Of a stretch of DNA of 15,927 nt, positions 1-8,143 are shown piece after piece. The position numbers and the translations under genes were made by a program. The notes below the pieces were generated by a model. That model did not search any database, had not been told where the DNA came from, and saw only the letters and a list, made by a program, of their open reading frames with translations. This stretch comes from SAR324 cluster bacterium (GTDB taxonomy: Bacteria; SAR324; JACQKK01). The DNA lies in assembly GCA_022572825.1 (NCBI GenBank), contig JACZVE010000019.1, positions 1 to 15,927 of the forward strand, read 5' to 3'. Every line of letters starts with the position of its first letter. Position 1 is the stretch's first letter.

Positions 1-516
1 CAGGCGCCGGTGTCGCTGGCTCCATTTCTCAAAGCCACCCTGGAACCTGAAGGCGCCGTGCTGCTCGGGAGGGATCTCTCCGGGCCTGGCGTGACGGCGC
101 TGGATGCCAGGGCCGCCGTGGCAGGCTACCTGCCGGCCGCCGAGTTGGGGGATTACCGCACCGGCGACAATGCGCGCAGCCTGCAGCAGACGATCGTGTG
201 CAACACCTTCAACGGCGGAATCGTCATCGGCGCGCCGCTGACGCCGCCGGGCGGGATCGACCTGCGGCTGGAGGGCATGGTGATGAGCCGGAACGGGGAG
301 CCGGTGGATTCGGCAACCGCTGTGGAAGTGCTGGGCGATCCCATCGAGTCCGTCGCGTTCATGGCCAATAAGCTGGCCGAGATCGGGGGCGTGTTGCGGG
401 CGGGGATGGTGCTGATGACCGGCTCCATCGTCAAGAGCATTTCCCTTCAGCCGGACGACGCCGTCGAGATCGCCTTCACCCGCCTGGGCCGCCTGCTCGT
501 CCGTATCACCGCCTGA
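1..516 (+). CDS. 2-oxopent-4-enoate hydratase / 4-oxalocrotonate decarboxylase-like protein (FAH superfamily), 5'-truncated by window edge
   Basis: Enzymes of this family add water to, or decarboxylate, short 2-oxo-enoic acids in meta-cleavage degradation of aromatics, using a divalent metal, in the cytoplasm. The reading frame is open from base 1 and ends with TGA at 514-516. A GTG lies at 10, but the family is about 260 residues, so the 171 codons here are the C-terminal two thirds and the true start lies before the window. Seen: FNGGIVIGAP followed by GGIDLRLEGMVMSRNGEPV, then EVLGDP, a SVAFMANKLAE helix, LRAGMVLMTGSI and a DAVEIAF strand. This is the order found in MhpD/DmpE-type hydratases. 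Family membership is clear; hydratase cannot be told from decarboxylase here. No other aromatic-degradation gene is visible. The next gene is convergent, 21 bases away. Confidence 0.82.
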   Translation, partial: QAPVSLAPFLKATLEPEGAVLLGRDLSGPGVTALDARAAVAGYLPAAELGDYRTGDNARSLQQTIVCNTFNGGIVIGAPLTPPGGIDLRLEGMVMSRNGEPVDSATAVEVLGDPIESVAFMANKLAEIGGVLRAGMVLMTGSIVKSISLQPDDAVEIAFTRLGRLLVRITA

Positions 517-537
517 GTCCACTTCTCCGGAGGCCCC

Positions 538-1434
538 TCAGCGGGTCAGCTCGCCGCGCAAGGTTTCCAGGCGCTCCTGGAATTCCGCCTCGCTGAACAG
601 CCCCTGCTCGCGGGCCTTGTTGAGCGTTTCCCGCTTTTCCACGTACAGCCGCAGCGCCGCCGCCGTCGTTTTCGGCGGGTCTTCCAACAGGGCCAGCAGC
701 GCATCGGCCTCCTCCCGCCCGATGGTGCCGGCCCGCAAGGCCGACTGGATCATGGCCAACTGCTGTTGCAAGCCGTGCTCGCCGGAAGCCGGGTAAACGA
801 ACACCGGATCCTTCAGGATGATGGCATAACGGTCGTAGTCGTGGATTTGCCCGGCCTGTTCGACCAGCGCCACAAAGTTGGGGGGGCGCTCCATCACGAC
901 GTCCCGCGGAGGCGCTCCTGACAGGTCGGGAGATGCCAGCTTGGTGAAGCGATAGACCAGGTATCCACCCTCCGCATAGATTTCCGCTTCCACGTCCAGG
1001 TGGTGGAACTGGTCCTTGAAGGATAGCTGGAGCCGCTGGTCAGGGCGGATGCGCGGCAGATGCGTGGTCATCTCCGCACGCGCCCACTGAACCTGATCGG
1101 GGGTGAGGAAGGGCTGCGGCTCGCCGCGAACGAACGAGATCCACGTGCTCACCTCGACCATCAGCCGGCGCAGGCTGCTTTCCGCCTGTAGCAAAGTGAG
1201 GTTGCCGAAGCCCGCGCTCGCCGGCTGCTCCGGCGGGGGAGTGCCGGTGAGGATGGCCACCTGCCGTTTTTTTTGCTCGTCGACGGAGATGACTTGGCGG
1301 TCTATGGCGCATGCGGCGATCGACGCGGCGATCAGCAGCGAGGCCAGCAGCCGCGGCGCCGACGGCGGGGAGATGCGTGGCGCACCGAGAGCGCTGGCCT
1401 GTGGAGAGTGGCGGGCGGAAAGTGCGTGTTGCAT
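538..1434 (-). CDS. Predicted lipoprotein with C-terminal SHOCT-like segment, downstream of moaE
   Basis: Unrecognised 298-residue protein. The frame runs further upstream into moaE, but the ATG at 1434-1432 is the sensible start: it falls 23 bases after the moaE stop and puts a hydrophobic stretch (about residues 29-41, LLASLLIAASIAA) directly before Cys42, with I-A-A-C as lipobox. The mature protein would be lipid-anchored, probably in the periplasm or outer membrane. The n-region is long (about 28 residues) and Arg-poor, so the start is not certain, and the Shine-Dalgarno is weak. The middle has mixed alpha/beta composition and no motif I know. The last 30 residues (YVEKRETLNKAREQGLFSEA, then EFQERLETL) resemble the short C-terminal SHOCT helix pair (helix, G-[IL]-x-[ST]-x-x-EF, helix). 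It is third in the moaD-moaE unit and probably cotranscribed; a role in molybdenum metabolism is not shown by the sequence. Confidence 0.72.
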   Translation of the reverse strand: MQHALSARHSPQASALGAPRISPPSAPRLLASLLIAASIAACAIDRQVISVDEQKKRQVAILTGTPPPEQPASAGFGNLTLLQAESSLRRLMVEVSTWISFVRGEPQPFLTPDQVQWARAEMTTHLPRIRPDQRLQLSFKDQFHHLDVEAEIYAEGGYLVYRFTKLASPDLSGAPPRDVVMERPPNFVALVEQAGQIHDYDRYAIILKDPVFVYPASGEHGLQQQLAMIQSALRAGTIGREEADALLALLEDPPKTTAAALRLYVEKRETLNKAREQGLFSEAEFQERLETLRGELTR

Positions 1435-1457
1435 GCGGGAGCGGTTCAGCGCCCTTC

Positions 1458-1898
1458 TCAAGGAGCGGCGCGGCTGATGGTGGAGCCTTGCGGATTTTCG
1501 ATCCACACTTCGCCGCCTTCCCAATACTCCTTTTTCCAGATGGGCACCGTCTGCTTGAGTAGGTCGATGGCAAAGTGACAGGCCTCGATGGCTTCCTTGC
1601 GATGGGCCGAGGATACGGCGATGGCGACGCTGGCTTCACCGATTGCCAGCTTGCCGATGCGGTGGGTCATGGCGATGGCCTCGATGTCCCAGCGCCGGCG
1701 CACCTGATCCTCGACCCGCTGCAACTCCTTGAGAGCCATGGGTGGGTATGCCTCGTAAACAAGGTGCAGCACCCGGCGGCCCAGGCTGTTGTCGCGCACC
1801 ACGCCCAGGAAGGTCGCAATGCCGCCCGCCTTCGCGGAGGCTACCCTGGCAACGAGGTCATTCAGGTCGATGGGGTCGACGCTAATCTGGTGCCGCAT
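1458..1898 (-). CDS. moaE: Molybdopterin synthase catalytic (large) subunit MoaE
   Basis: MoaE moves sulfur from the thiocarboxylated C-terminus of MoaD onto cyclic pyranopterin monophosphate to make the dithiolene of molybdopterin, as a cytoplasmic MoaD2-MoaE2 complex. The 146-residue length is typical. Seen: VVRDNSLG (Arg35, in the place of E. coli Arg39), HRIGKLAIGE at 79-88, the SSAHR segment with His99-Arg100, and IDLLKQTVPIWKKE with Lys115 and Lys122. The two lysines fall where the catalytic Lys119 and Lys126 of E. coli lie. The start ATG is three bases after the moaD stop, so the two are probably translated together in near-equal amounts. No residue loss was seen. The tail after VWIE is a little longer than in E. 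coli. Confidence 0.95.
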   Translation of the reverse strand: MRHQISVDPIDLNDLVARVASAKAGGIATFLGVVRDNSLGRRVLHLVYEAYPPMALKELQRVEDQVRRRWDIEAIAMTHRIGKLAIGEASVAIAVSSAHRKEAIEACHFAIDLLKQTVPIWKKEYWEGGEVWIENPQGSTISRAAP

Positions 1899-1901
1899 GG
1901 G

Positions 1902-2144
1902 CTATCCACCACTGACCGGCGGAAAGATCGCCACCTCCTGGCCCGGATCGATCACGTGATCCCCACGCGAATAGGTATAGTCGACCGCCACGTTCAGGCT
2001 CGGCAGAGCACTCCTGAATTGCGGGTACTGCTCGGCAAACTGCTCCAGCAGGTTGCTCACCGTCGCGGGCTGTGGCAGGTCGATCTCGACGCTTTCGCCC
2101 AAGGCCTCTTTCAACACCGCGAACAGCTTTACCTTGACGATCAT
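1902..2144 (-). CDS. moaD: Molybdopterin synthase sulfur carrier (small) subunit MoaD
   Basis: MoaD is a ubiquitin-fold sulfur carrier. Its C-terminal glycine is adenylated by MoeB-type enzymes, thiocarboxylated, and inserted into MoaE. The 80-residue product begins MIVKVKLFAVLKEALG and ends PPVSGG, the required double glycine (Gly79-Gly80) as the last residues before TAG. The frame stays open further upstream, but only the ATG at 2144-2142 gives the family's usual length and first beta strand. An AAGAG about 8 bases before it is a modest ribosome-binding site. First gene of the unit moaD-moaE-lipoprotein. No moaA, moaC or moeB is in the window, so cyclic pyranopterin synthesis and MoaD activation must be encoded elsewhere. 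Confidence 0.95.
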   Translation of the reverse strand: MIVKVKLFAVLKEALGESVEIDLPQPATVSNLLEQFAEQYPQFRSALPSLNVAVDYTYSRGDHVIDPGQEVAIFPPVSGG

Positions 2145-2446
2145 CGGTCGGGCTCTTGAGCAGGGGGTGCTCCCGCGGTTCGGGGAGCGCGTGTGGCTAT
2201 AAGATACGGTACTCTCGAATGCGGCCCCGATCAAGGCGGCTGCGGAAGAGCGGAAGGGTGTCGATTTGCTGTCGGTGGCCCGATCCCCCACCCGACGCGC
2301 ACGCCCCACACGCGAGATGGCGCGTCTGCCGAATCGCGCCACTGGAGCTGCACACGGCAGGCGTTCGGGTGGCGTTCGCGGCGAGCGGGCCTCTCAGAGA
2401 ATGCCGGTGCGCCGGACGCGTTGCGGGAATCAGGGCGACCGGTCGC
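2145..2446. other. Non-coding gap between rpoD (3' end) and moaD (5' end)
   Basis: This 302-base gap should hold the end of the rpoD transcript and the start of moaD transcription, both on the minus strand. No gene is credible here: open frames exist in several phases, but none resembles a protein. A weak minus-strand promoter guess for moaD is TTGATC (2234-2229), a 17-base spacer, then TACCGT (2211-2206). It matches consensus poorly. A 14-base perfect palindrome sits at the rpoD stop and is listed separately. No T-run suitable for an intrinsic terminator was seen, so moaD may also be reached by read-through from rpoD. Confidence 0.5.

Positions 2447-2447
<1 letters not shown>
2434..2447. repeat. 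14-bp perfect palindrome overlapping the rpoD stop codon
   Basis: GGCGACCGGTCGCC reads the same on both strands. Its last base is also the final base of the rpoD TAG codon (2449-2447 on the minus strand). With no spacer bases the tip of a hairpin would have to open, leaving five pairs and the four-base loop CCGG. No T-tract follows in the minus direction, so it is not a standard intrinsic terminator. It could be a weak rpoD 3'-end hairpin, a protein-binding site, or chance in GC-rich DNA. Confidence 0.3.
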
Positions 2448-4255
<1,808 letters not shown>

Positions 4256-4343
4256 TAATCCAGTTCCGAGAAGCGATGACGGTCAGGGCTGACGAAATGG
4301 TCTTCGGCGGCCCGTTGAGGGGCGCAAGCTTCAGTTCAATGCA

Positions 4344-4363
4344 CTCCGAAAAAAGAGTCGGAG
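4344..4363 (-). other. Hairpin in the rpoD leader (U-rich loop)
   Basis: On the minus strand CTCCGA (4363-4358) pairs with TCGGAG (4349-4344) around an eight-base loop CTCTTTTT. It lies about 90 bases upstream of the rpoD start codon, inside the leader implied by the candidate promoter at 4531-4559. Six perfect pairs with a U-rich loop could be a protein-binding or attenuation element, or chance. Confidence 0.3.
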
Positions 4364-4454
4364 GGGAAATGGATCGCTGGCGGTCGCGGAGGTGACAAGG
4401 GGAGTTTGATAGCGATTACCGCGTCCGATCGTAGTCGGTGTGGGGCTGATTTGT

Positions 4455-4471
4455 CGCGGTTTTTGTCCGCG
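4455..4471 (-). other. Second small hairpin in the rpoD leader (A-rich loop)
   Basis: On the minus strand CGCGG and CCGCG form five pairs around the loop ACAAAAA. It lies about 50-70 bases after the predicted rpoD transcription start. Too short to be convincing alone; recorded because it and the hairpin at 4344-4363 fall in the same implied leader. Confidence 0.22.
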
Positions 4472-4530
4472 TATCCGCTGGTGGTGGGAGCAGCCAAGCA
4501 TGACGCCTCGCACACTTCCCCAGACTAATT

Positions 4531-4559
4531 AGCATAACATCATATTGCAGAATCGACAA
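4531..4559 (-). promoter_or_regulatory. Candidate sigma-70 promoter for rpoD with extended -10
   Basis: Reading the minus strand: TTGTCG (4559-4554) as -35, a 17-base spacer, then TATGCT (4536-4531) as -10, preceded by TGT, so the full string TGTTATGCT has an extended -10 element. Both hexamers match consensus at four of six positions. Upstream lies an A/T-rich tract (about 4561-4580), as expected of an UP element. Transcription would begin near 4524, about 270 bases before the rpoD ATG. Confidence 0.5.
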
Positions 4560-4715
4560 GGGAATTATTCAAAAAATTCAACGCATTGTCCTGCATTGGC
4601 AGGGCGGCGGGAATGGCGCGGGCCGCGCCCGCCCTTAATTGCGAGGAGCTCCCTGACGGCCGATATTAGCGCTGTATTATCAATAAGTTGAGTAGCCAGC
4701 GGCCGCACCTTTGTC

Positions 4716-4744
4716 TTGCGTGCCGTCATTGCGGCGGTTATAAG
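4716..4744 (+). promoter_or_regulatory. Candidate promoter for the DoxX-like gene
   Basis: TTGCGT (4716-4721), a 17-base spacer, then TATAAG (4739-4744), five of six matches to the -10 consensus; the -35 matches only its first three bases. Transcription would start near 4751, giving a leader of about 150 bases with three hairpins. It diverges from the candidate rpoD promoter about 160 bases away. Confidence 0.4.
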
Positions 4745-4755
4745 GAGCATGAGGC

Positions 4756-4875
4756 GCTCTGAAAAGGAGAGCATGCGAGTTCGCCCACCCTGGCGGCAGA
4801 ACCTCAGGTTCTCGTATTACTTGGACGTTCGGGACTTCCTCCGCGTTCAATGGCTCGCTCCGCCCGCACGGAGCG
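4756..4875 (+). promoter_or_regulatory. Three successive hairpins in the leader of the DoxX-like gene
   Basis: Hairpin 1: GCTCT/AGAGC (4756-4760 with 4768-4772). Hairpin 2: AGAACC/GGTTCT (4798-4803 with 4807-4812, three-base loop TCA). Hairpin 3: CGCTCCG/CGGAGCG (4856-4862 with 4869-4875, six-base loop), followed by CCAATTTTCTTCC. Hairpin 3 plus its pyrimidine-rich tail is terminator-like yet ends 26 bases before the start codon, so it could attenuate or stabilise the messenger. All stems are perfect pairs; the regulatory role is inference. Confidence 0.35.
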
Positions 4876-4901
4876 CCAATTTTCTTCCATGAGTCACATC
4901 C

Positions 4902-5387
4902 ATGGGTATGCAGCAGGCTGAACGCGGCATCGCTTTATTGCGTATCGTGCTGGGATTGTGGATCCTCCGGTGGGCGATGTCGCATCTCATCTGGAACCCC
5001 GGGCCTTGGGCCTCGGCCAGTTGGGTGCAGGTCATCACCACCCAACTGGCGCAGCACTCATTGGATCACCCTTCGTTCTGGGTAAGGTATTTCATTCAAC
5101 AGGCATTGTTGCCCAATGCCGAGCTGTACGTCGGCGTCACGGTCGTCTTGCAGTCGCTGGCGGGAATCTCGCTGACGTTCGGCATCATCACGGTGCTGGG
5201 TGCGCTGTTGGCGTTGCTGCTCTCCCTGGCCGCCGGCGTTCTCACCTACTATGCGGGAAGTTCGCCGCTGGATTATCATCTTCTGCAGGGGACGATGGCC
5301 GTCGTTTTTATCGTAACCCGCGCCGGCCGGCGCTGGGGATTCGACACGTTCTTCGCCGGCATCCGATCACGGGCATTGTTTTGGTGA
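4902..5387 (+). CDS. DoxX-like small membrane protein
   Basis: A 161-residue hydrophobic protein with four likely membrane helices: about 9-29 (GIALLRIVLGLWILRWAM), 73-94, 95-117 (IITVLGALLALLLSLAAGVL) and 127-139. Size, four-helix layout and the first-helix pattern ALLRIVLGL fit the broad DoxX/TQO-small-subunit family, whose members include a thiosulfate:quinone oxidoreductase subunit and many proteins of unknown role. A periplasmic segment (30-70) rich in Trp and Pro separates helices 1 and 2. No DoxA-type partner is adjacent, so thiosulfate oxidation cannot be claimed. ATG at 4902 or at 4908 could be the start; neither has a clear Shine-Dalgarno. It is convergent with hom, 33 bases away. 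Confidence 0.65.
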   Translation: MGMQQAERGIALLRIVLGLWILRWAMSHLIWNPGPWASASWVQVITTQLAQHSLDHPSFWVRYFIQQALLPNAELYVGVTVVLQSLAGISLTFGIITVLGALLALLLSLAAGVLTYYAGSSPLDYHLLQGTMAVVFIVTRAGRRWGFDTFFAGIRSRALFW

Positions 5388-5420
5388 GCCGAGCGCGAAC
5401 CGTTCTCGCCTGGCAGGACC

Positions 5421-6737
5421 TCAGCCCGTGAAGCGTGCGATGCGGATCAGTTGCGTCTCGCCGGCGATGAAATCCAGCGGGGCGATCTCTTCCAGGCTTT
5501 TCATCTCGTCTGCCTCGCGGGCGCGATGGGTGAGGATGATGACCTGCACGGGCTGGTCGGGGTGATCGGAGCGCGCCGGCTGCACCATGGACTGAATGCT
5601 GATATTGTTCTGCCCCATGACGCGGGTGATCTGGGCCAGCACCCCGACGCGGTCCAAAACCTGGAAGCGTAGATAGTACTCCGTCTGGATGCGCCCCATC
5701 TCCATCACCTTCAGATCGCGTAAGGACTCAGCGACGACCGACAGCGGCGGTATCTTGCTGCGGATGCCCGCCTTGATGTTGCGGGCAATGTCGATAATGT
5801 CGCTCACAACCGCGCTGCCGGTCGGCTCGCCGCCGGCCCCGCGGCCGTAGGACATGGTGGCGTCCACATTGTCCCCGGTGAGGAATACCGCGTTGAAGAC
5901 GCCGTTCACCGAGGCCAGCATATGATCGAGGGCCACCAGGCAGGGATGCACGCGTGCTTCCACCTCCCCGTCGTCCAGCTTGGCGATGGCGAGCAGCTTG
6001 ATGGCGTAGCCCTGTTGCCGGGCGTAGCCGATGTCGGCGGGCGTGATTGCGCGGATTCCCTCCACATGAATGTCCTTGAATTCCACCATGGTGCCGTAGG
6101 CCAGATTGACCAGCACGGCCAGCTTATGGGCCGCGTCGTACCCGTCCACGTCGAAGGCGGGGTCGGCCTCGGCGAAGCCCAGCCGTTGCGCTTCGGCGAG
6201 TGCCTCCTCGAACGGCGCGCCCTCCGCGCTCATCCTGGAGAGGATGTAATTGCAGGTGCCGTTGACGATGCCCGAGATCTCCACGATGTGGTCGCCGGAA
6301 AGTCCTTCCTTGAGCGAGCGCAGCACCGGTATGCCCCCCGCAACGGAGGCCTCCATGCCGATGGAGAGATCGGTCTCGTACACCTTGGAGAAAATTTCAC
6401 GAGCCCTCTCGGCCAACAGTGCCTTGTTCGCGGTCACCACCGGCTTGCCGGCGTTCAGCGCGCCCAGCACGACCGTCCCCGCCGCATCCACGCCGCCGAT
6501 CAGTTCGACGACGATTTCGATTTCCGGATCGTCCAGGATGGTGCTCGGGTCGCTGGAAATGGCGATGTCGTCGGTCGGGATCGGGCGGGATTTGCCGGGA
6601 TTGGCGACCACGGCCCGGCTCACCTTCAGCCCCATGCCCAGCCGGGAGCGGATGATATCCTGGTTCTTCCGCAGGATAGACACAACGCTGCTTCCGACGA
6701 CGCCGAGGCCGAACATTCCGATTTTGATCGTGCGCAT
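5421..6737 (-). CDS. hom: Homoserine dehydrogenase, monofunctional, with C-terminal ACT domain
   Basis: Reduces aspartate-4-semialdehyde to homoserine with NAD(P)H, the branch point to threonine, methionine and isoleucine, in the cytoplasm. From the ATG at 6737 (MRTIKIGMFGLGVVG) the product is 438 residues, the usual length of the unfused type; an upstream in-frame ATG at 6800 adds 21 residues that the family lacks. Seen: nucleotide-binding GLGVVG at 10-15, VTANKALLA with Lys105, SGIVNGTCNYILS at 155-167, EADPAFDVDGYDAAHKLAVL with the catalytic Asp/Lys pair near 200-205, GAGGEPTGSAVVSDI, and a C-terminal ACT domain from about 355 (YYLRFQVLDRVGVLAQIT), which in this type mediates threonine feedback inhibition. 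No aspartokinase is fused and thrC does not follow it. Confidence 0.96.
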   Translation of the reverse strand: MRTIKIGMFGLGVVGSSVVSILRKNQDIIRSRLGMGLKVSRAVVANPGKSRPIPTDDIAISSDPSTILDDPEIEIVVELIGGVDAAGTVVLGALNAGKPVVTANKALLAERAREIFSKVYETDLSIGMEASVAGGIPVLRSLKEGLSGDHIVEISGIVNGTCNYILSRMSAEGAPFEEALAEAQRLGFAEADPAFDVDGYDAAHKLAVLVNLAYGTMVEFKDIHVEGIRAITPADIGYARQQGYAIKLLAIAKLDDGEVEARVHPCLVALDHMLASVNGVFNAVFLTGDNVDATMSYGRGAGGEPTGSAVVSDIIDIARNIKAGIRSKIPPLSVVAESLRDLKVMEMGRIQTEYYLRFQVLDRVGVLAQITRVMGQNNISIQSMVQPARSDHPDQPVQVIILTHRAREADEMKSLEEIAPLDFIAGETQLIRIARFTG

Positions 6738-7045
6738 AGGTGCTATGATCGCTTGAAGGGTTGCGTGGCGGATGGGATAATCGTACCAAGGGGCCGGCAT
6801 CGGGCAGGCAGGTGCCTACCGGTCAAGCGTTTATTGCTATCGTCAGCCTACGGCGAGGTCAATGCGAAAAGGCGCGCGACGGGATAGCGATTCGCCCGGC
6901 AGGCGGCGGCCGCATCGCCGAACAGCGCACTTCCTGCAATATTACCCGGTACGGCCGCGCACGCTGTCTGCATTTGGAACCCGTCAGATTGGGATAGGGG
7001 CCGAGGACCGCAACCCTGCCTTCCGCGCATAGCGAGGCATTGCAC
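6738..7045. other. Divergent intergenic region between hom and fxsA
   Basis: The 308 bases hold the start signals of two genes pointing away from each other. I found no convincing -35/-10 pair: TTGGAA at 6974-6979 with TAGGGG fifteen bases on is the best plus-strand guess and is weak. No threonine or methionine leader peptide, no riboswitch core that I know and no tRNA were recognised. The sequence has several GC-rich self-complementary patches, such as GGCAGGTGCC near 6807, of no clear meaning. Confidence 0.4.
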
Positions 7046-7480
7046 ATGCTGAAGTGGCTGGCAATCATCGCCTTTACCGGATTCGTCGTGCTGGAAGTGA
7101 TGGCCGTGCTGAAGCTGGGCATCTGGCTGGGCGTAGGATGGACGATTGCATGGATGATCGCAACGGTGCCTGCCGGCCTGCTCGTGTTGCGGGTCGCGGG
7201 TCTCCACGCGATTTTCAGAATCTACAAAAAACTCCGCCTCGAGGTTCTGCCGACCCAAGAGCTGATGGACATGGGGATGATTCTGTTGGGCGCCTTGATG
7301 CTAATCCTCCCGGGTTTCATTTCCGACGCGATGGGAATTCTGCTCCTGCTGCCGCCGGTGCGCTGGGGCCTGCGGGGCTGTCTCTGCATGATGTTCGGCG
7401 ATTTGCTTCCCTCTCCCCATCCACCCTCCAGAGCTGCCGCCTCCGGTGATGAAGTCATCGAAATACGGGCCGACGAATGA
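7046..7480 (+). CDS. fxsA: FxsA-family inner-membrane protein
   Basis: A 144-residue membrane protein of the FxsA family; E. coli FxsA is known for easing F-plasmid exclusion of phage T7, and its normal biochemical role is unknown. Seen: two N-terminal hydrophobic helices (about 3-22 and 25-52), a basic linker (YKKLRLE), then the family signature MGMILLGALMLILPGF followed by SDAMGILLLLPPVR, and a short polar tail ending in DEVIEIRADE. The start is ATG 7046, with GCGAGG eight bases upstream; the TTG two codons earlier is less likely. The stop is 15 bases before the next ATG, so it is the first gene of a two-gene unit with the thiE-like gene. Confidence 0.88.
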   Translation: MLKWLAIIAFTGFVVLEVMAVLKLGIWLGVGWTIAWMIATVPAGLLVLRVAGLHAIFRIYKKLRLEVLPTQELMDMGMILLGALMLILPGFISDAMGILLLLPPVRWGLRGCLCMMFGDLLPSPHPPSRAAASGDEVIEIRADE

Positions 7481-7495
7481 GGGGCGTAAGTCGGC
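7469..7495 (+). promoter_or_regulatory. Intercistronic hairpin presenting the thiE-like ribosome-binding site
   Basis: GCCGAC (7469-7474) pairs with GTCGGC (7490-7495). The 15-base loop contains both the fxsA stop TGA (7478-7480) and GAGGGG (7479-7484), the likely Shine-Dalgarno of the next gene, whose ATG begins at 7496, just after the stem. Ribosomes ending fxsA would open this stem, which would couple the two translations. The pairing is seen; the coupling is inferred. Confidence 0.4.
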
Positions 7496-8104
7496 ATGGC
7501 GGAACTGTACGCAATCGTGGGAACGATGGAGCGCGCTCGCTTCATGCTGGCATCCGGCGTGCCCTACCTGCAGCTGCGCTGCAAGGATCGGCCGCTGCTG
7601 CCGCATCGCGCGGAAATCGAGGAGTGGGGCGCCCGCTATCCCTTCACCCGTGTGATCATCAATGACGACCTGGCGCTGGCGGTTTCCCTGGGAGCCTGGG
7701 GTGTGCATCTGGGCCAGGAGGACCTGCTTCGCTACCCTGTCGCGACGCTCCGCGACGCGCCTCTCAAAGTTGGCGTCTCCACCCATTCCGATGAAGACAT
7801 CAAGAGGGCCATGGCCTGCAATCCGGCCATGCTCGGCTTCGGACCGGTATTTCCCACGACCACCAAGCAGGTCGGTCACGATCCGCAAGGGGTGCGCCGT
7901 CTGCGGCGAGTGGTGACACGCAGCGCGCTGCCGATCATTGCCATCGGGGGGATCAACGGCGGCAACCTGGCGGATGTAACCGCAACGGGTGTCGCCTTGG
8001 TGGCGATGATTTCCTACCTGGACCGCTTCAGCGAGCTCGATGCGTTGCGAGCGTGGATGGCCCGTTGGGCCGATCAATCCTACACCACTGAGCGCAAACC
8101 CTGA
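7496..8104 (+). CDS. Thiamine-phosphate synthase-like protein (ThiE/TenI family)
   Basis: ThiE joins the pyrimidine (HMP-PP) and thiazole phosphate halves of thiamine in a TIM barrel in the cytoplasm. The 202-residue product has the expected order: LYAIV at the first strand, LQLRCKD (the Arg and Lys that bind pyrophosphate), INDDLALA, WGVHLGQEDL, GVSTHS, LGFGPVFPTTTK (family consensus FPTxTK) and AIGGIN. The late strand reads VALVAMISYL where classical ThiE has GVAVISAI, and the barrel end is somewhat divergent, so a TenI-like or otherwise specialised role is possible; synthase is still the best call. It follows fxsA by 15 bases. No other thi gene is in the window, and I saw no TPP riboswitch upstream. 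Confidence 0.8.
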   Translation: MAELYAIVGTMERARFMLASGVPYLQLRCKDRPLLPHRAEIEEWGARYPFTRVIINDDLALAVSLGAWGVHLGQEDLLRYPVATLRDAPLKVGVSTHSDEDIKRAMACNPAMLGFGPVFPTTTKQVGHDPQGVRRLRRVVTRSALPIIAIGGINGGNLADVTATGVALVAMISYLDRFSELDALRAWMARWADQSYTTERKP

Positions 8105-8127
8105 GTGGGTGTTTTCCTGACACGACC

Positions 8128-8143
8128 CCATCGCCGGCGATGG
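8128..8143. repeat. 16-bp perfect palindrome downstream of the thiE-like gene
   Basis: CCATCGCCGGCGATGG, 24 bases after the thiE-like stop. It can fold as a six-pair hairpin with loop CCGG, but no U-run follows. It could be a weak 3'-end stem, a dyad for a regulator, or chance. Confidence 0.35.

Larger units (their letters stand above)
4256..4901. other. 646-bp divergent control region between rpoD and the DoxX-like gene
   Basis: This large gene-free stretch should carry the promoters and leaders of both flanking genes. The part from about 4520 to 4580 is markedly richer in A and T than its surroundings and contains the candidate rpoD promoter. The part from 4716 onward has a candidate promoter and three hairpins ahead of the DoxX-like gene. 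Short open frames exist (minus strand 4331-4513 and 4565-4774), but their products show no family likeness and I left them out. No tRNA, rRNA or mobile element was seen. The usual rpoD neighbour dnaG is absent. Confidence 0.6.

Noticed and set aside
2317..2345. tRNA-Leu-like D-arm on the minus strand (GTGGCGCGATTCGGCAGACG) between rpoD and moaD
   Set aside because: The D-arm likeness is good, but there is no GGTTCGAATCC-type T arm, no plausible leucine anticodon loop at the right distance and no matching acceptor strand. It is probably chance.
4331..4513. Minus-strand 60-codon open frame in the rpoD leader
   Set aside because: Composition shows no protein-like pattern, there is no Shine-Dalgarno, and it is not a dnaG remnant (no zinc-finger CPFHxEKTPSF motif).
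4565..4774. Minus-strand 69-codon open frame upstream of rpoD
   Set aside because: No ribosome site or family likeness. It overlaps the A/T-rich tract beside the candidate rpoD promoter and the candidate DoxX promoter, which argues for control DNA.
5388..5420. Possible bidirectional terminator between the DoxX-like gene and hom
   Set aside because: Only an interrupted four-pair stem could be drawn and there is no T-run on either strand.
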